Assembly (NCBI RefSeq): GCF_002939385.1
Contig: NZ_MULI01000005.1
Coordinates: 62,001-126,000, forward strand
Direction of reading: 5' to 3'
Source: Streptomyces sp. MH60
GTDB taxonomy: Bacteria; Actinomycetota; Actinomycetes; Streptomycetales; Streptomycetaceae
DNA length: 64,000 nt
The notes under the pieces were generated by a model. It had not been told where the DNA came from, did no database searches, and was given only the letters and a program-made list of their open reading frames with translations. Made by a program: the position numbers and the translations under genes. This document shows positions 1 through 9,278 of this stretch, piece after piece (the stretch's first letter is position 1; every line of letters begins with the position of its first letter).

Positions 1-352
1 GGTCCGGGTCCCACAGGCCCTCGATGATCGGGTTGACGAAGTCCTGCGCCTCGCGCAGCCAGTCGTCCTTGTTCCAGTTCTTCCAGGCGCCGTTCTTCCA
101 GTCGTCGACGTCGATCCCGTGTTCTTTGAGCTTGTCCTTGACGTGCTGCGGGATCCGGATCCCGCCGTTGCCGTCGTCCGCGGCGGACGCGGAGGCCGAG
201 GCGTCGCCGGCCGCCTCGGGGTCGCCGTCCTCGCACGCCGTGGCGGTGAGCGCGAGCGCCGAGACGAGCGCCACGGCGGCGGCCGTGGAGGAGGCTCCGC
301 GCCGCCCGCGCCTGTTCCCGCGCGTGCTGAACGACGGCCGTATGGATCGCAT
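1..352 (-). CDS. Putative secreted lipoprotein, 3' end outside window
   Basis: The visible part is 117 residues from an ATG at 352, reading towards base 1, and it is still open at the window edge. The first 40 residues look like an export signal: an Arg-rich start, an Ala/Val/Leu core, then a single Cys in LTATAC. That is a loose lipobox, so lipid attachment is likely but not certain. After the Cys comes an acidic, Ala/Ser-rich linker of about 25 residues. The remainder is rich in Trp, Lys and Asp (WKNGAWKNWNKDDW) and matches no family I recognise. The neighbouring siderophore-like operon is transcribed away from it. Whether the two share a divergent promoter region is unknown. Confidence 0.6.
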   Translation of the reverse strand, partial: MRSIRPSFSTRGNRRGRRGASSTAAAVALVSALALTATACEDGDPEAAGDASASASAADDGNGGIRIPQHVKDKLKEHGIDVDDWKNGAWKNWNKDDWLREAQDFVNPIIEGLWDPD

Positions 353-765
353 GGTGTTGACTCCCCCTGCTGTGAACGAACGTGGTGCCGCGGCCGAACC
401 GCCGAGCGGCGGCGACCGGGAACGGCACCACACACTATGCGGTGGCTGTGGGGGAGTTCCGACGGAACGGCAACGGTTCGGATACAGCCGCCTGACCAGG
501 CACGCGCCGCCCGCCGGCGCGGAGGGCCGGGCCATGGAGCCGGAGCGGACCGTGAAATCCCCGCCCCCGCAACGATCTTCGGGCAGACCGTAACCCCGTG
601 CACGGTCCTCGGTTGTAGCGGCGGGGGCCTGCTGTCCGGACGGGGTCCCCCATGCCGGGAGCGCCCGGCACATCGCCGCGCGTCCGGACGGCGGGAGGTC
701 GACAAGCCGTGGCGGGATCCGCGTACGGGAGTTGCGCGTCCGGAGGCGGGAACGCCGGGCCGGTC
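353..765. other. Intergenic region without a recognisable gene
   Basis: About 410 bases separate the divergent lipoprotein and aminotransferase genes. It is GC-rich with several open but unconvincing frames. I looked for an iron box of the TTAGGTTAGGCTCACCTAA type, expected for a siderophore operon under DmdR control, and found none. The frame of the aminotransferase is open back to an ATG at 652, so part of this region may be coding if that start is used. Confidence 0.5.
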
Positions 766-2139
766 GTGACGTGGAAGCCCGCGGGCGGGACGCCCGCGCG
801 GGCGCACGCCGGGCACGAGGGGACTGCGCGGGAGCGCGCCGAGCGGGGCGGCGCTTCGAGGCGTCAATCGGCGCGTGAACCGGCCGCGCGTACCTACGCG
901 CGCGCCCTCCCGGTCGTACCCGTCCGGGCCCGGGGACTCACCATCGAGGCCGCCGACGGCCGCCGTTACCTGGACTGCGTCTCCGGTGCGGGCACCCTGG
1001 CCCTCGGCCACAACCACCCCGTCGTCCTGGAGGCGATCCGCACGGTCCTCGACTCGGGCGCCCCCTTGCACGTCATGGACCTCACCACTCCGGTCGAGGA
1101 CGCCTTCGTCAGCGAGCTGCTACGCACCCTGCCGCCGGGACTCGCCGACCGCGCGCGGGTGCGGTTCTGCGGCCCGGCCGGCGCGGACCCGGTCGCCGCC
1201 GCCGTCGCGCTGGTCCGCGCCGCCACCGGACGGACCCGGGTGACCACCCTCGCCGACGCCCACGAGCCGGGTTTCGACGACGGCGAGCCGGGACAGGCGC
1301 CGCCCGCCGGGCTCCTCCTGGAACCGGTCCGGAGCGACGCCGGGGTGCTTCCGGCGCCGGACGCCCTGGTACGGCGCCTGCGCGCCCGCGCGGCCGAACG
1401 GGCCGTCCCGCTCATCGTCGACGAGACCGAGACGGGCGTCGGCCGGACCGGTGCCTACTGGGCGTTCGAGCACAGCGGAGTCACGCCCGACGTGCTGATT
1501 CTCGCCAAGGCGATCGGCGGCAGCCTGCCGCTGGCCGTGCTGGTCCACCGCGACGACCTGGACGACCCGAACCCGCCCGGTGAGCCCGCGGCCGGCGCCT
1601 TCCGCGGCAACCAGCTCGCCCTGGCCGCGGGCGCCGCCACCCTCGCCCACGTCCGCGAACACCGGCTCGCCGAGCACGCCGCCGCGCTGGGCGGCCGGAT
1701 GCTGACCGGACTGCGCGACCTGGCCGAGGAGTTCGCGTGCGTGGGCGACGTGCGCGGGCGGGGCCTGATGGCCGGACTCGAACTGGTGGCGCCTGACGGC
1801 GCGTCCGACAGCCCCGCGCACGGCCCTCGCCCCGGTGCCGCCCGTTCTGGAACCGCCCGTTCTGGAACCGAGGGCTCTGGAACCGCCCGCTCTGGTGGCG
1901 CCCGCTTCGGTGCGGCCGCCGAACTCGCCGTCGCCGTCCGCCGGGAGTGCCTGCGCCGCGGGCTGATCGTGGACGTCACGGGGCCGCACGCGAACGTCGT
2001 ACGGCTGTTGCCGCCGCTCATCGTCACCGAGGAGCAGATGTCGGCCGTCCTGGACCGGCTCGCCGACGCCGTACGGGCGGTGGACCGCGACCGTCCCGGC
2101 GGCGCTGCCCCGTTACCCGGGGAGCGTGCCCCGAGATGA
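766..2139 (+). CDS. PLP-dependent class III aminotransferase, diaminobutyrate-2-oxoglutarate type
   Basis: This is a fold-type I, class III aminotransferase. In NIS siderophore pathways such enzymes (RhbA type) make 1,3-diamine precursors by amino transfer to an aspartate-semialdehyde-like acceptor. Visible features are the early SGAGTLALGHNHP motif, IVDETETGVGRTG with the PLP-ring Asp near residue 219, and LILAKAIGG with the Schiff-base Lys near residue 248. The start is uncertain: I used GTG 766, but ATG 652 is in frame and neither has a good ribosome site. Upstream of about residue 45 the sequence looks unlike the family. A four-unit 15-base repeat (1846-1905) inserts a Ser-Gly-Thr-Ala-Arg stretch into the C-terminal domain. 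The stop overlaps the next gene by four bases, so the two are probably translationally coupled. Confidence 0.85.
   Translation: MTWKPAGGTPARAHAGHEGTARERAERGGASRRQSAREPAARTYARALPVVPVRARGLTIEAADGRRYLDCVSGAGTLALGHNHPVVLEAIRTVLDSGAPLHVMDLTTPVEDAFVSELLRTLPPGLADRARVRFCGPAGADPVAAAVALVRAATGRTRVTTLADAHEPGFDDGEPGQAPPAGLLLEPVRSDAGVLPAPDALVRRLRARAAERAVPLIVDETETGVGRTGAYWAFEHSGVTPDVLILAKAIGGSLPLAVLVHRDDLDDPNPPGEPAAGAFRGNQLALAAGAATLAHVREHRLAEHAAALGGRMLTGLRDLAEEFACVGDVRGRGLMAGLELVAPDGASDSPAHGPRPGAARSGTARSGTEGSGTARSGGARFGAAAELAVAVRRECLRRGLIVDVTGPHANVVRLLPPLIVTEEQMSAVLDRLADAVRAVDRDRPGGAAPLPGERAPR
1846..1905 (+). repeat. Four tandem 15-base units inside the aminotransferase gene
   Basis: The unit TCTGGAACCGCCCGT starts at 1846 and recurs with changes at 1861, 1876 and 1891. 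It keeps the frame and encodes SGTAR-type repeats between the last strands of the small domain. An in-frame slippage expansion is the simplest explanation. Confidence 0.8.
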
Positions 2140-4178
2140 GACCCGCCCCAGGACACGGCCCGCCAGGAGGACCCGCGTTGCCCACCGACTCCGCCCCCGA
2201 ACCGCCCCCCGCGTCCGCCTCCGCATCCGGGGCCCCGGCCGCTTCGGGGCCGGTCGTTCCTGGGCCTGGTGCCCTCCCCGGGCCGCGGTCCGCGCCGCTC
2301 GCCCGACACGCCGCGACCGACCCCCTGGACCACCTCGATCCCCACACCGCCGCCCAGGCCGCGGGCACGGAGAACCTGATCCGCTGCTGGGCCCGTGAGG
2401 CCGACGTGCCCGCCCCCGACGACGGCGTCCTCCACGTGCCGCTCCCGGCCTCCGGCACGGCCCTCGTCGTTCCCGTGCACTACTGGTCCCCCACCGGTCG
2501 GCACCGCTTCGGGCCTCCGCGGCTGACCGGCGCCCCCGACTCGGCGCCGCCCGTGGACGCGGTCACGCTCGCCGCGCTGCTCGTGCGCGAGACGGCCGGC
2601 GCCCCGGGGGCCGACGGTCCCGACCTCGTCGCGCGCGTCGCCGACTCCGTCCGCCGCACCGCCGTATTCCTCCGGCACCGCGCGGAACGGCCCGTCGACG
2701 TTCCCGGCGGCCGCCGCGACGGCCCGGGAGAGCGCAGCGACGGATCCCCGGGCCGCGGTGACCCCGACCTCTTCCTCGCCGCCGAGCAGGCGCTCCTCCT
2801 CGGGCACCCGCTGCATCCCACCCCGAAGAGCCGTGAGGGCCTCACCGAGGCCGAGGCCCGCCGGTACTCACCGGAACTGCGCGGTTCCTTCCCCCTGCAC
2901 TGGCTGGCCGTCGCCCCCTCCGTGCTCGCCACCGACTCGGCCTGGACCGAGCGCGGCCGACCGGTCACCGCTCCCGCCCTCACCGCACGCCTCGCCGCGG
3001 ACGGTCCGACACCGGCGGACAGTCCGGCGCCACCGAACGGCTTCGCCCTCCTGCCGCTGCACCCCTGGCAGTTCCGCGCGGTGCTGCACCGGCCGGACAT
3101 CGCCACACTCATGGACACCGGACTGGTCAGGGACCTCGGTGCCCAGGGCCGGGCATGGCACCCCACGTCCTCCGTGCGCACCGTCCACCGCAGCGGTGCC
3201 GCTGCCATGCTCAAGCTCTCGCTGGCCCTGCACATCACCAACTCCCGGCGGGAGAACCTCCGCAAGGAGCTGCACCGCGGCGTCGAGGTCCACCGGCTGC
3301 TGCGCCGCGGTCTGTCGCGCGAGTGGCGCGCGGCCCACCCGGACTTCGACATCGTCCGCGACCCGGCCTGGCTCGCCGTCGACGGACCGGACGGCACGCC
3401 CGTGCGGGGCCTCGACGTCGTCGTCCGGCACAACCCCTTCCAGCCCTCGGACGACGTCTGCTGCGTGGCCTCCCTCGTCGCGCCGCGGCCGCACACCCGC
3501 GCGGAGGACGAGTCCCCGGGGCACCGCGGTTCCGGCAACGGCGTGTCCGGTACCGCCACGCGCACCCGGCTGGCCGAGGTCGTCACCCGGCTCGCCGGAC
3601 GGACCGGCCGCCCGCGCGCAGCCGTCGCCGTCGAGTGGTTCCTGCGCTACCTCCACCACGTCGTACGTCCCGTCCTGTGGCTGGACGCCCGCGCGGGCAT
3701 CGCCCTGGAGGCCCATCAGCAGAACACTCTCGTCCTGCTGGACGCCGACGGCTGGCCCGCGGGCGGCCGCTACCGCGACAACCAGGGCTACTACTTCCGC
3801 GAGTCCCGGCGCGCGGAACTCGACGCCCGGCTGCCCGGGATCGGTGCACACAGCGACACGTTCGTGGCCGACGCCGTCACCGACGAGCGCTTCGCCTACT
3901 ACCTCGCCGTCAACAACGTGTTCGGTCTGATCGGCGCCTTCGGTTCCGAGTGTCTCGCCGGGGAGGGAGCACTGCTGGCCGCCTTCCGCCGCTTCCTCGG
4001 CGAGCTGGCCTCGGACTCCTCCGCTCCGGGCGGCCCGCTCCCCGCACACCTCCTCGACTCGCCGGTACTGCGCTGCAAGGCGAACCTGCTGACCCGGCTG
4101 CACGGCCTCGACGAACTCGTCGGCCCGGTGGACACCCAGTCCGTCTACGTCACCATCGCCAACCCCCTGCATGCCTGA
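2136..4178 (+). CDS. IucA/IucC family NIS siderophore synthetase
   Basis: The enzyme belongs to the ATP-dependent NIS synthetases, which adenylate a carboxylate and condense it with an amine or alcohol. Family motifs are present: HPTPKSREG near residue 222, LLPLHPWQ near 308, TSSVRTV near 345, KLSLALHITNSRR shortly after, EAHQQN near 524, and RDNQGYYFRES. The length, about 680 residues, is a little long because of a Pro/Ala-rich N-terminus of some 60 residues. I took ATG 2136, which overlaps the upstream stop. TTG 2178 is a serious alternative because AGGAGG lies seven bases before it. The gene sits between an aminotransferase and an acetyltransferase, which fits siderophore assembly. The substrate cannot be read from the sequence. 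Confidence 0.9.
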   Translation: MRPAPGHGPPGGPALPTDSAPEPPPASASASGAPAASGPVVPGPGALPGPRSAPLARHAATDPLDHLDPHTAAQAAGTENLIRCWAREADVPAPDDGVLHVPLPASGTALVVPVHYWSPTGRHRFGPPRLTGAPDSAPPVDAVTLAALLVRETAGAPGADGPDLVARVADSVRRTAVFLRHRAERPVDVPGGRRDGPGERSDGSPGRGDPDLFLAAEQALLLGHPLHPTPKSREGLTEAEARRYSPELRGSFPLHWLAVAPSVLATDSAWTERGRPVTAPALTARLAADGPTPADSPAPPNGFALLPLHPWQFRAVLHRPDIATLMDTGLVRDLGAQGRAWHPTSSVRTVHRSGAAAMLKLSLALHITNSRRENLRKELHRGVEVHRLLRRGLSREWRAAHPDFDIVRDPAWLAVDGPDGTPVRGLDVVVRHNPFQPSDDVCCVASLVAPRPHTRAEDESPGHRGSGNGVSGTATRTRLAEVVTRLAGRTGRPRAAVAVEWFLRYLHHVVRPVLWLDARAGIALEAHQQNTLVLLDADGWPAGGRYRDNQGYYFRESRRAELDARLPGIGAHSDTFVADAVTDERFAYYLAVNNVFGLIGAFGSECLAGEGALLAAFRRFLGELASDSSAPGGPLPAHLLDSPVLRCKANLLTRLHGLDELVGPVDTQSVYVTIANPLHA

Positions 4179-4207
4179 ACCGGCCGCCGTCCCGAAGGAG
4201 CGACACT

Positions 4208-4915
4208 GTGAATCCCACCGACGCGAGCGCCGACGACACCCTGGACCTGCACCTGCCCGAGGAGTTCGTCGCCCTGTTCCGGACCGCGGGGGACGACGCC
4301 ACGGGGGACGAGTTCGCGGAGGCGGCGACGGCACGCGCGCGTGAGGACCTCCTCGACGGCCTCGCCGACTGGGGTCCGCGCGACACCTCCGCGGGCGTCT
4401 TCCACCTGGTGCCCGTCGACGTCGAACGGGACGTCGCGCTCGTCGCCCGCTGGATGAACGACCCCGCCGTCGCCGCGTACTGGGAGCTGACCGGCCCGCA
4501 GAGCGTGACCGCCGACCACCTGCGGACCCTGCTGGCCGGGGACGGACGCAGCGTCCCGTGCCTCGGGACACTGGACGGGGTGCCGATGAGCTACTGGGAG
4601 ATCTACCGGGCCGACCTCGATCCGCTGGCCCGGTACTGCCCGGTCCGGCCGCACGACACCGGCGTCCACCTGCTGATCGGCGAGGACGCCGACCGCGGGC
4701 GGGGGCTCGGGACCGAGCTGATCAGGACCGTAGCCGACCTCGTCCTCGCGGGGCGCCCGGCCTGTACGCGGGTGCTCGCCGAACCCGACGTCCGCAACCG
4801 GTCGTCCGTGGCGGCGTTCCTCGGCGCCGGGTTCCGGCTGGCGGCCGAGGTGGACCTGCCCGCCAAGCGCGCCGCCCTGATGATCCGGGAACGGGCGGAG
4901 CGGGAGACTCCGTGA
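4208..4915 (+). CDS. GNAT acetyltransferase of the siderophore type (RhbD/AlcB-like)
   Basis: This 235-residue protein is a GNAT acyltransferase of the kind that acylates an omega-amine or hydroxylamine during siderophore synthesis. The N-terminal 60 residues are acidic and not conserved in type. The catalytic domain runs from about residue 65: HLVPVDVERDVALVARWMNDP, a central SYWEIYRADLDPLARYCP, the acetyl-CoA loop in GEDADRGRGLGTELIR, and RVLAEPDVRNRSSVAAFLGAGF. The GTG start has AAGGAG seven bases upstream. It follows the synthetase by 29 bases and closes the operon. No lysine or diamine hydroxylase accompanies it, so the acceptor may be a free amine, or the missing steps may be encoded elsewhere. 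Confidence 0.85.
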   Translation: MNPTDASADDTLDLHLPEEFVALFRTAGDDATGDEFAEAATARAREDLLDGLADWGPRDTSAGVFHLVPVDVERDVALVARWMNDPAVAAYWELTGPQSVTADHLRTLLAGDGRSVPCLGTLDGVPMSYWEIYRADLDPLARYCPVRPHDTGVHLLIGEDADRGRGLGTELIRTVADLVLAGRPACTRVLAEPDVRNRSSVAAFLGAGFRLAAEVDLPAKRAALMIRERAERETP

Positions 4916-5170
4916 CGCGCCGCGCCCGCTGCCTCCGCCGTCCTACCCCGTCCGTCCCTCCGCCCCCTCCGCCGCCTCCGCAGCGTCCGTCGGCCCGGCG
5001 CCTCCGTCGGCCCGCCGCCTCGGCCGTCCCGTCGGCGCCCCTCCCGCCCCCTCTCGCCGGTCAGCCGCCCAGGAGCCACCCTTGCCCCGCCTGTCCTCGC
5101 GGTCACTCACGCCCCTCGCACCCGCCTTGCCGACCCGTTTGTCAGTCCCGGGCCGTAGGGTGGTCGCGCT

Positions 5171-7183
5171 ATGACGAAGCCCTCACTCCCCGAACTCCTG
5201 CACGCCGCCGTCACCGCCGTCGGCGGCACGGAGCGTCCCGGCCAGGTGGCCATGGCCGAAGCCGTCGAGGAAGCCATCGACGGCGGCTCCCATCTGCTGG
5301 TCCAGGCCGGCACCGGCACCGGAAAGTCGCTGGGCTACCTGGTGCCCGCCCTGGCGCACGGGGAGAGGGTGGTCGTGGCCACGGCGACCCTGGCCCTGCA
5401 GCGCCAGCTGGTCGAGCGGGACCTGCCCCGCACGGTCGACGCGCTCCACCCGCAGCTGCGCCGCCGCCCGGAGTTCGCGATGCTCAAGGGCCGGTCGAAC
5501 TACCTGTGCCTGCACCGGCTGCACGAGGGCGTCCCGCAGGACGAGGAGGACGGCCTCTTCGACCAGTTCGAGGCCGCCGCCCCCACCAGCAAGCTGGGCC
5601 AGGACCTGCTGCGGATGCGCGACTGGGCGGACGAGACCGAGACCGGCGACCGCGACGACCTGACGCCCGGCGTCTCCGACCGCGCCTGGGCGCAGGTGTC
5701 GGTGTCCTCCCGGGAGTGCCTGGGCGCCTCGAAGTGCGCCTACGGCGCCGAGTGCTTCGCCGAGACGGCCCGTGAGCGCGCCAAGCTCTCCGACGTCGTC
5801 GTCACCAACCACGCGCTGCTCGCGATCGACGCCATCGAGGGTGCGCCCGTCCTGCCGCAGCACGAGGTGCTGATCGTCGACGAGGCGCACGAGCTGGTCT
5901 CCCGGGTCACCGGCGTCGCCACCGGCGAGCTGACCCCCGGCCAGGTCAACCGTGCGGTGCGCCGTGCCGCGAAGCTGGTCAACGAGAAGGCCGCCGACCA
6001 GCTCCAGACCGCCGCCGAGGGCTTCGAGCGGCTGATGGAGCTGGCACTGCCGGGCCGCCTCGAGGAGATCCCGGAGGACCTGGGCTACGCCCTCATGGCG
6101 CTGCGCGACGCCTGCCGTACGGTCATCTCGGCCATCGGGACCACCCGCGACAAGTCCGTGCAGGACGAGGACGCGGTCCGCAAGCAGGCGCTGGCCTCCG
6201 TGGAGTCCGTGCACGACGTCGCGGAGCGGATCACCAACGGCTCCGAGTGGGACGTCGTCTGGTACGAGCGCCACGACCGGTTCGGGGCCTCGCTGCGGGT
6301 TGCTCCGATGTCCGTGTCCGGACTGCTGCGGGAGAAGCTCTTCACCGACCGCTCGGTCGTCCTGACCTCCGCGACCCTGAAGCTGGGCGGCGATTTCAAT
6401 GGCGTCGGGGCGTCCCTGGGCCTCGCCCCCGAGGGCACCGAGGGTGACGACGTGCCCCAGTGGAAGGGCGTCGACGTGGGCTCGCCCTTCGACTACCGCA
6501 AGCAGGGCATCCTCTACGTCGCCAAACACCTGGCCCGCCCCGCCCGGGACGGCGACCGCGGCGACATGCTCGACGAGCTGACCGAGCTGATCCAGGCGGC
6601 GGGCGGCCGCACCCTGGGCCTGTTCTCCTCGATGCGCGCGGCCCAGCTGGCCGCCGAGGAACTGCGCTCGCGGATTCCCGAGTACCCGATCCTCCTCCAG
6701 GGCGAGGAGACCCTCGGCGAGCTGATCAAGAACTTCGCCGCCGACCCGCGGACCTGCCTTTTCGGCACGCTGTCACTGTGGCAGGGCGTCGACGTGCCCG
6801 GTCCGAGCTGCCAGCTGGTCGTCATGGACAAGATCCCGTTCCCGCGTCCGGACGACCCCCTGATGAGCGCCCGCCAGAAGGCGGTGGAGGAGGCCGGGGG
6901 CAACGGCTTCATGGCGGTCGCCGCCACCCACGCCGCGCTGCTGATGGCCCAGGGCGCGGGTCGGCTGGTCCGCGCGACGGGCGACCGCGGGGTGGTCGCC
7001 GTACTGGACCAGCGGCTGGCGACGGCCCGGTACGGCAGCTATCTGAAGGCGTCCCTGCCCGACTTCTGGTTCACCACGGACCGCAACCAGGTCCGCAAGT
7101 CGCTCGCCGCGATCGACGCGAAGGCCAGGCAGAGCGAGGGCGTCGAGCAGACCGAGGGCGCCGACCAGGTCGAGGGCGACTGA
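5171..7183 (+). CDS. ATP-dependent DNA helicase, DinG/XPD family with Fe-S cluster
   Basis: This superfamily 2 helicase of 670 residues probably unwinds damaged or branched DNA 5' to 3'. Walker A is AGTGTGKS near residue 48 and the DEAH box is IVDEAHELVSR near 236. Four Cys lie between them: one in NYLCLHRL (about 112) and three in ECLGASKCAYGAECF (about 182-194). This is the spacing expected of an XPD/DinG iron-sulfur cluster. The C-terminal helicase motifs include the late GAGRLVRATGDRGVV. The gene converges on lexA, with two strong hairpins between them. No SOS box is visible before it, so control by LexA is not supported despite the location. Confidence 0.92.
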   Translation: MTKPSLPELLHAAVTAVGGTERPGQVAMAEAVEEAIDGGSHLLVQAGTGTGKSLGYLVPALAHGERVVVATATLALQRQLVERDLPRTVDALHPQLRRRPEFAMLKGRSNYLCLHRLHEGVPQDEEDGLFDQFEAAAPTSKLGQDLLRMRDWADETETGDRDDLTPGVSDRAWAQVSVSSRECLGASKCAYGAECFAETARERAKLSDVVVTNHALLAIDAIEGAPVLPQHEVLIVDEAHELVSRVTGVATGELTPGQVNRAVRRAAKLVNEKAADQLQTAAEGFERLMELALPGRLEEIPEDLGYALMALRDACRTVISAIGTTRDKSVQDEDAVRKQALASVESVHDVAERITNGSEWDVVWYERHDRFGASLRVAPMSVSGLLREKLFTDRSVVLTSATLKLGGDFNGVGASLGLAPEGTEGDDVPQWKGVDVGSPFDYRKQGILYVAKHLARPARDGDRGDMLDELTELIQAAGGRTLGLFSSMRAAQLAAEELRSRIPEYPILLQGEETLGELIKNFAADPRTCLFGTLSLWQGVDVPGPSCQLVVMDKIPFPRPDDPLMSARQKAVEEAGGNGFMAVAATHAALLMAQGAGRLVRATGDRGVVAVLDQRLATARYGSYLKASLPDFWFTTDRNQVRKSLAAIDAKARQSEGVEQTEGADQVEGD

Positions 7184-7275
7184 CCGCGGCCCGCGCACCG
7201 GGCCGCGGTCTCCCCGGCACCGCCCGTCCCCGGACAGAGCTGGGCCCCGGAACCGGCGCAGAGGTCCCGGGGCCC
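7182..7275. terminator. Two GC-rich hairpins between converging helicase and lexA genes
   Basis: The first hairpin pairs 7182-7193 with 7199-7210 (12 bp, 5-base loop) and begins at the helicase stop codon. The second pairs GGGCCCCGG (7242-7250) with 7267-7275. Neither has a T-tract, as is usual in Streptomyces. They probably end transcription from both sides. Confidence 0.7.
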
Positions 7276-7322
7276 GGTCGGGTCGGCGGGGCGCTGTCGC
7301 GCGTACCCGCCCGCCGTGGCGC

Positions 7323-8102
7323 TCAGACGCGACGCAGTACGGCCACCACCTTGCCGAGGATGGTCGCGTCGTCACCGGGGATCGGCTCGTACGCCGAGTT
7401 GTGCGGGAGGAGCCAGACGTGGCCGTCCTCGCGCTTGAAGCGCTTCACGGTGGCCTCGCCGTCCAGCATGGCCGCCACGATGTCGCCGTTCTCGGCGACC
7501 GGCTGGCGGCGGACCGTGACCCAGTCGCCGTCGCAGATCGCGGCCTCGATCATCGAGTCGCCCACGACCTTCAGGACGAACAGCTCACCGTCGCCGACCA
7601 GCTGCCGGGGGAGCGGGAAGACGTCCTCGACGGACTCCTCGGCCAGGATCGGACCACCGGCGGCGATACGGCCCACCAGCGGGACGTACGAGGCGGCCGG
7701 CTTACCGGCGGTGTCCGTGGGCTGCACCGAGGCGGCCTGGTCGGAGCCGCGCACCTCGTAGGCGCGCGGACGGTGCGGGTCCCGGCGCAGGAAGCCCTTG
7801 CGCTCCAGTGCCATCAGCTGGTGCGCCACCGACGAGGTGCTGGAAAGGCCGACGGCCTGGCCGATCTCCCGCATCGACGGCGGGTACCCGCGTCGCTGCA
7901 CGGAGTCGCGGATGACCTCGATCACCCGGCGCTGGCGGTCGGTGAGTCCCGAGCTGTCCGCCCGGATGCCGGGAGGTCGCCCCGGCAGGGAGCGCTTGTG
8001 CCCCTCGGGATTCGCGGCGTCGCTCGTCGCGTGCACCGGCTCAGGTCGGCCCTGGGGGCGGTCCTGGGCAGTGATGGTGGCACTGTCGGCGGTGGTGGTC
8101 AC
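7323..8102 (-). CDS. lexA: LexA repressor of the SOS response
   Basis: LexA represses DNA-damage genes and cleaves itself when RecA filaments form. The N-terminal winged helix is present ([30 protein letters not shown], written here only as its outline from LTDRQ to SMREIG). The cleavage site is the Ala-Gly of GRIAAGG. The catalytic Ser is in VVGDSMIEA and the Lys in ATVKRF. The frame is open further upstream, but I chose GTG 8102 because GAGAGGGG precedes it by a few bases and the extension carries the operator. At 259 residues it is longer than the E. coli protein because of an unstructured N-terminal stretch of about 55 residues, typical of Streptomyces. It is divergent from nrdR. Confidence 0.97.
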   Translation of the reverse strand: MTTTADSATITAQDRPQGRPEPVHATSDAANPEGHKRSLPGRPPGIRADSSGLTDRQRRVIEVIRDSVQRRGYPPSMREIGQAVGLSSTSSVAHQLMALERKGFLRRDPHRPRAYEVRGSDQAASVQPTDTAGKPAASYVPLVGRIAAGGPILAEESVEDVFPLPRQLVGDGELFVLKVVGDSMIEAAICDGDWVTVRRQPVAENGDIVAAMLDGEATVKRFKREDGHVWLLPHNSAYEPIPGDDATILGKVVAVLRRV

Positions 8103-8161
8103 GTCGGCCCCTCTCGATGGTCTCCCTGCTGCACAACGGTAGTAGCTTTCGAAAGGTTGCG

Positions 8162-8177
8162 CCAAACACACGTTCGA
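8162..8177 (-). promoter_or_regulatory. SOS (LexA) box upstream of lexA
   Basis: The + strand reads CCAAACACACGTTCGA. Against the actinobacterial consensus TCGAAC-N4-GTTCGA, 10 of the 12 specified bases match and one half-site is perfect. It lies 60 bases before the lexA start, as expected for autorepression. Confidence 0.8.
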
Positions 8178-8512
8178 GTGAAAAAACGCGAATCGTTCGC
8201 CCGTGTTGCAAGTCTGGGTGTATGGCTACCGTGGCGCCTGGCGGACAAAAGGGCTCATTGCTGTACTCTTCACCGCCGTGGTGACAACCTCCGGGAGGTC
8301 GCTCCAGTCTGCCATCCGGCATCCCGTTCGACGGGGCGGGTCTCCCATCTCTTGCGGTAGCCCCACGTCCCCTCCCCGCGGCGCCCACGGTATCTCCGCA
8401 TGCCTTCGGGCGATACGGCCGCGACACGGCCGTGCGAGGCGTGGTGCGGCCCGGGTGGCCGTGCACGCACAGGTGCGACACGCGTGCAGGGCGTGTATGT
8501 ATGGGCCAATCC

Positions 8513-8556
8513 CCACATCTAGTGGTTGGATAGCGCGAGCAGCCCACAAGTTGTGG
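8513..8556 (+). promoter_or_regulatory. Tandem NrdR boxes before nrdR-nrdJ
   Basis: Two palindromes, CCACATCTAGTGG (8513-8525) and CCACAAGTTGTGG (8544-8556), have centres 31 bases apart. That is about three helical turns, the arrangement known for NrdR operators. They lie 110-150 bases before nrdR and would give autoregulation of the nrdRJ unit. Confidence 0.85.
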
Positions 8557-8665
8557 TCCCCCGGGTCTTCGAGCCCGCCGCGATCGCCTATGCTGGGGGC
8601 TGCTTCGAGGGGCCTGAAGGGCCTTTCGAGGCCGTTGAGTCTGCTGTGAGGAGGGTTCGGAGTCC

Positions 8666-9214
8666 ATGCACTGCCCCTTCTGCAGGCACCCCGACAGCCG
8701 TGTCGTCGACAGCCGTACGACCGACGACGGCACGTCGATCCGCAGGCGCCGCCAGTGCCCTGACTGCTCCCGTCGGTTCACGACCGTGGAGACGTGCTCG
8801 CTCATGGTGGTGAAGCGGTCCGGGGTCACCGAACCGTTCAGCCGCACCAAGGTGATCAACGGTGTGCGCAAGGCCTGTCAGGGCCGGCCCGTCACCGAGG
8901 ACGCGCTCGCCCAGCTCGGCCAGCGGGTCGAGGAGGCGGTGCGGGCCACCGGAAGCGCCGAGCTGACCACCCACGACGTGGGGCTGGCCATCCTCGGACC
9001 GTTGCAGGAGCTCGACCTCGTCGCCTATCTGCGATTCGCCTCCGTCTATCGGGCGTTCGACTCGCTCGAGGACTTCGAGGCCGCGATCGCGGAACTGAGG
9101 GAGACGACGGGGCACCCCGGCGAGGAAGACGACACCGGCGCGGGGAGCCAGGAGAACGACCGCGGGCCCACGGGGGCAGGACAGGTCCCCGAGCCCGCAG
9201 GCGCCGCCGACTGA
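8666..9214 (+). CDS. nrdR: Transcriptional repressor NrdR
   Basis: NrdR is a zinc-ribbon/ATP-cone repressor that senses (d)ATP and controls ribonucleotide reductase genes. The zinc ribbon is at the N-terminus (CPFC at residues 3-6 and CPDC near 31-34), followed by the ATP-cone from about residue 46 ([16 protein letters not shown]). The last 40 residues are an acidic, Gly-rich tail of 182 total residues, a normal Streptomyces extension. The ATG start follows a GAGGAGGG ribosome site. The tandem boxes upstream and nrdJ 168 bases downstream show that it regulates its own operon. Confidence 0.97.
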   Translation: MHCPFCRHPDSRVVDSRTTDDGTSIRRRRQCPDCSRRFTTVETCSLMVVKRSGVTEPFSRTKVINGVRKACQGRPVTEDALAQLGQRVEEAVRATGSAELTTHDVGLAILGPLQELDLVAYLRFASVYRAFDSLEDFEAAIAELRETTGHPGEEDDTGAGSQENDRGPTGAGQVPEPAGAAD

Positions 9215-9278
9215 TCGGCGGGCCGGACCCGGACTTCGGCGCCCGGGCCCGGCCGGACGGCGGCGAGTGAACAAGACC

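Noticed and set aside
353..765. Possible iron box before the siderophore-like operon
   Set aside because: No segment matched the 19-base consensus even loosely, unlike the clear site at 49290.
5100..5170. SOS box before the DinG/XPD-like helicase
   Set aside because: No TCGAAC-N4-GTTCGA-like sequence is present in the upstream 250 bases.
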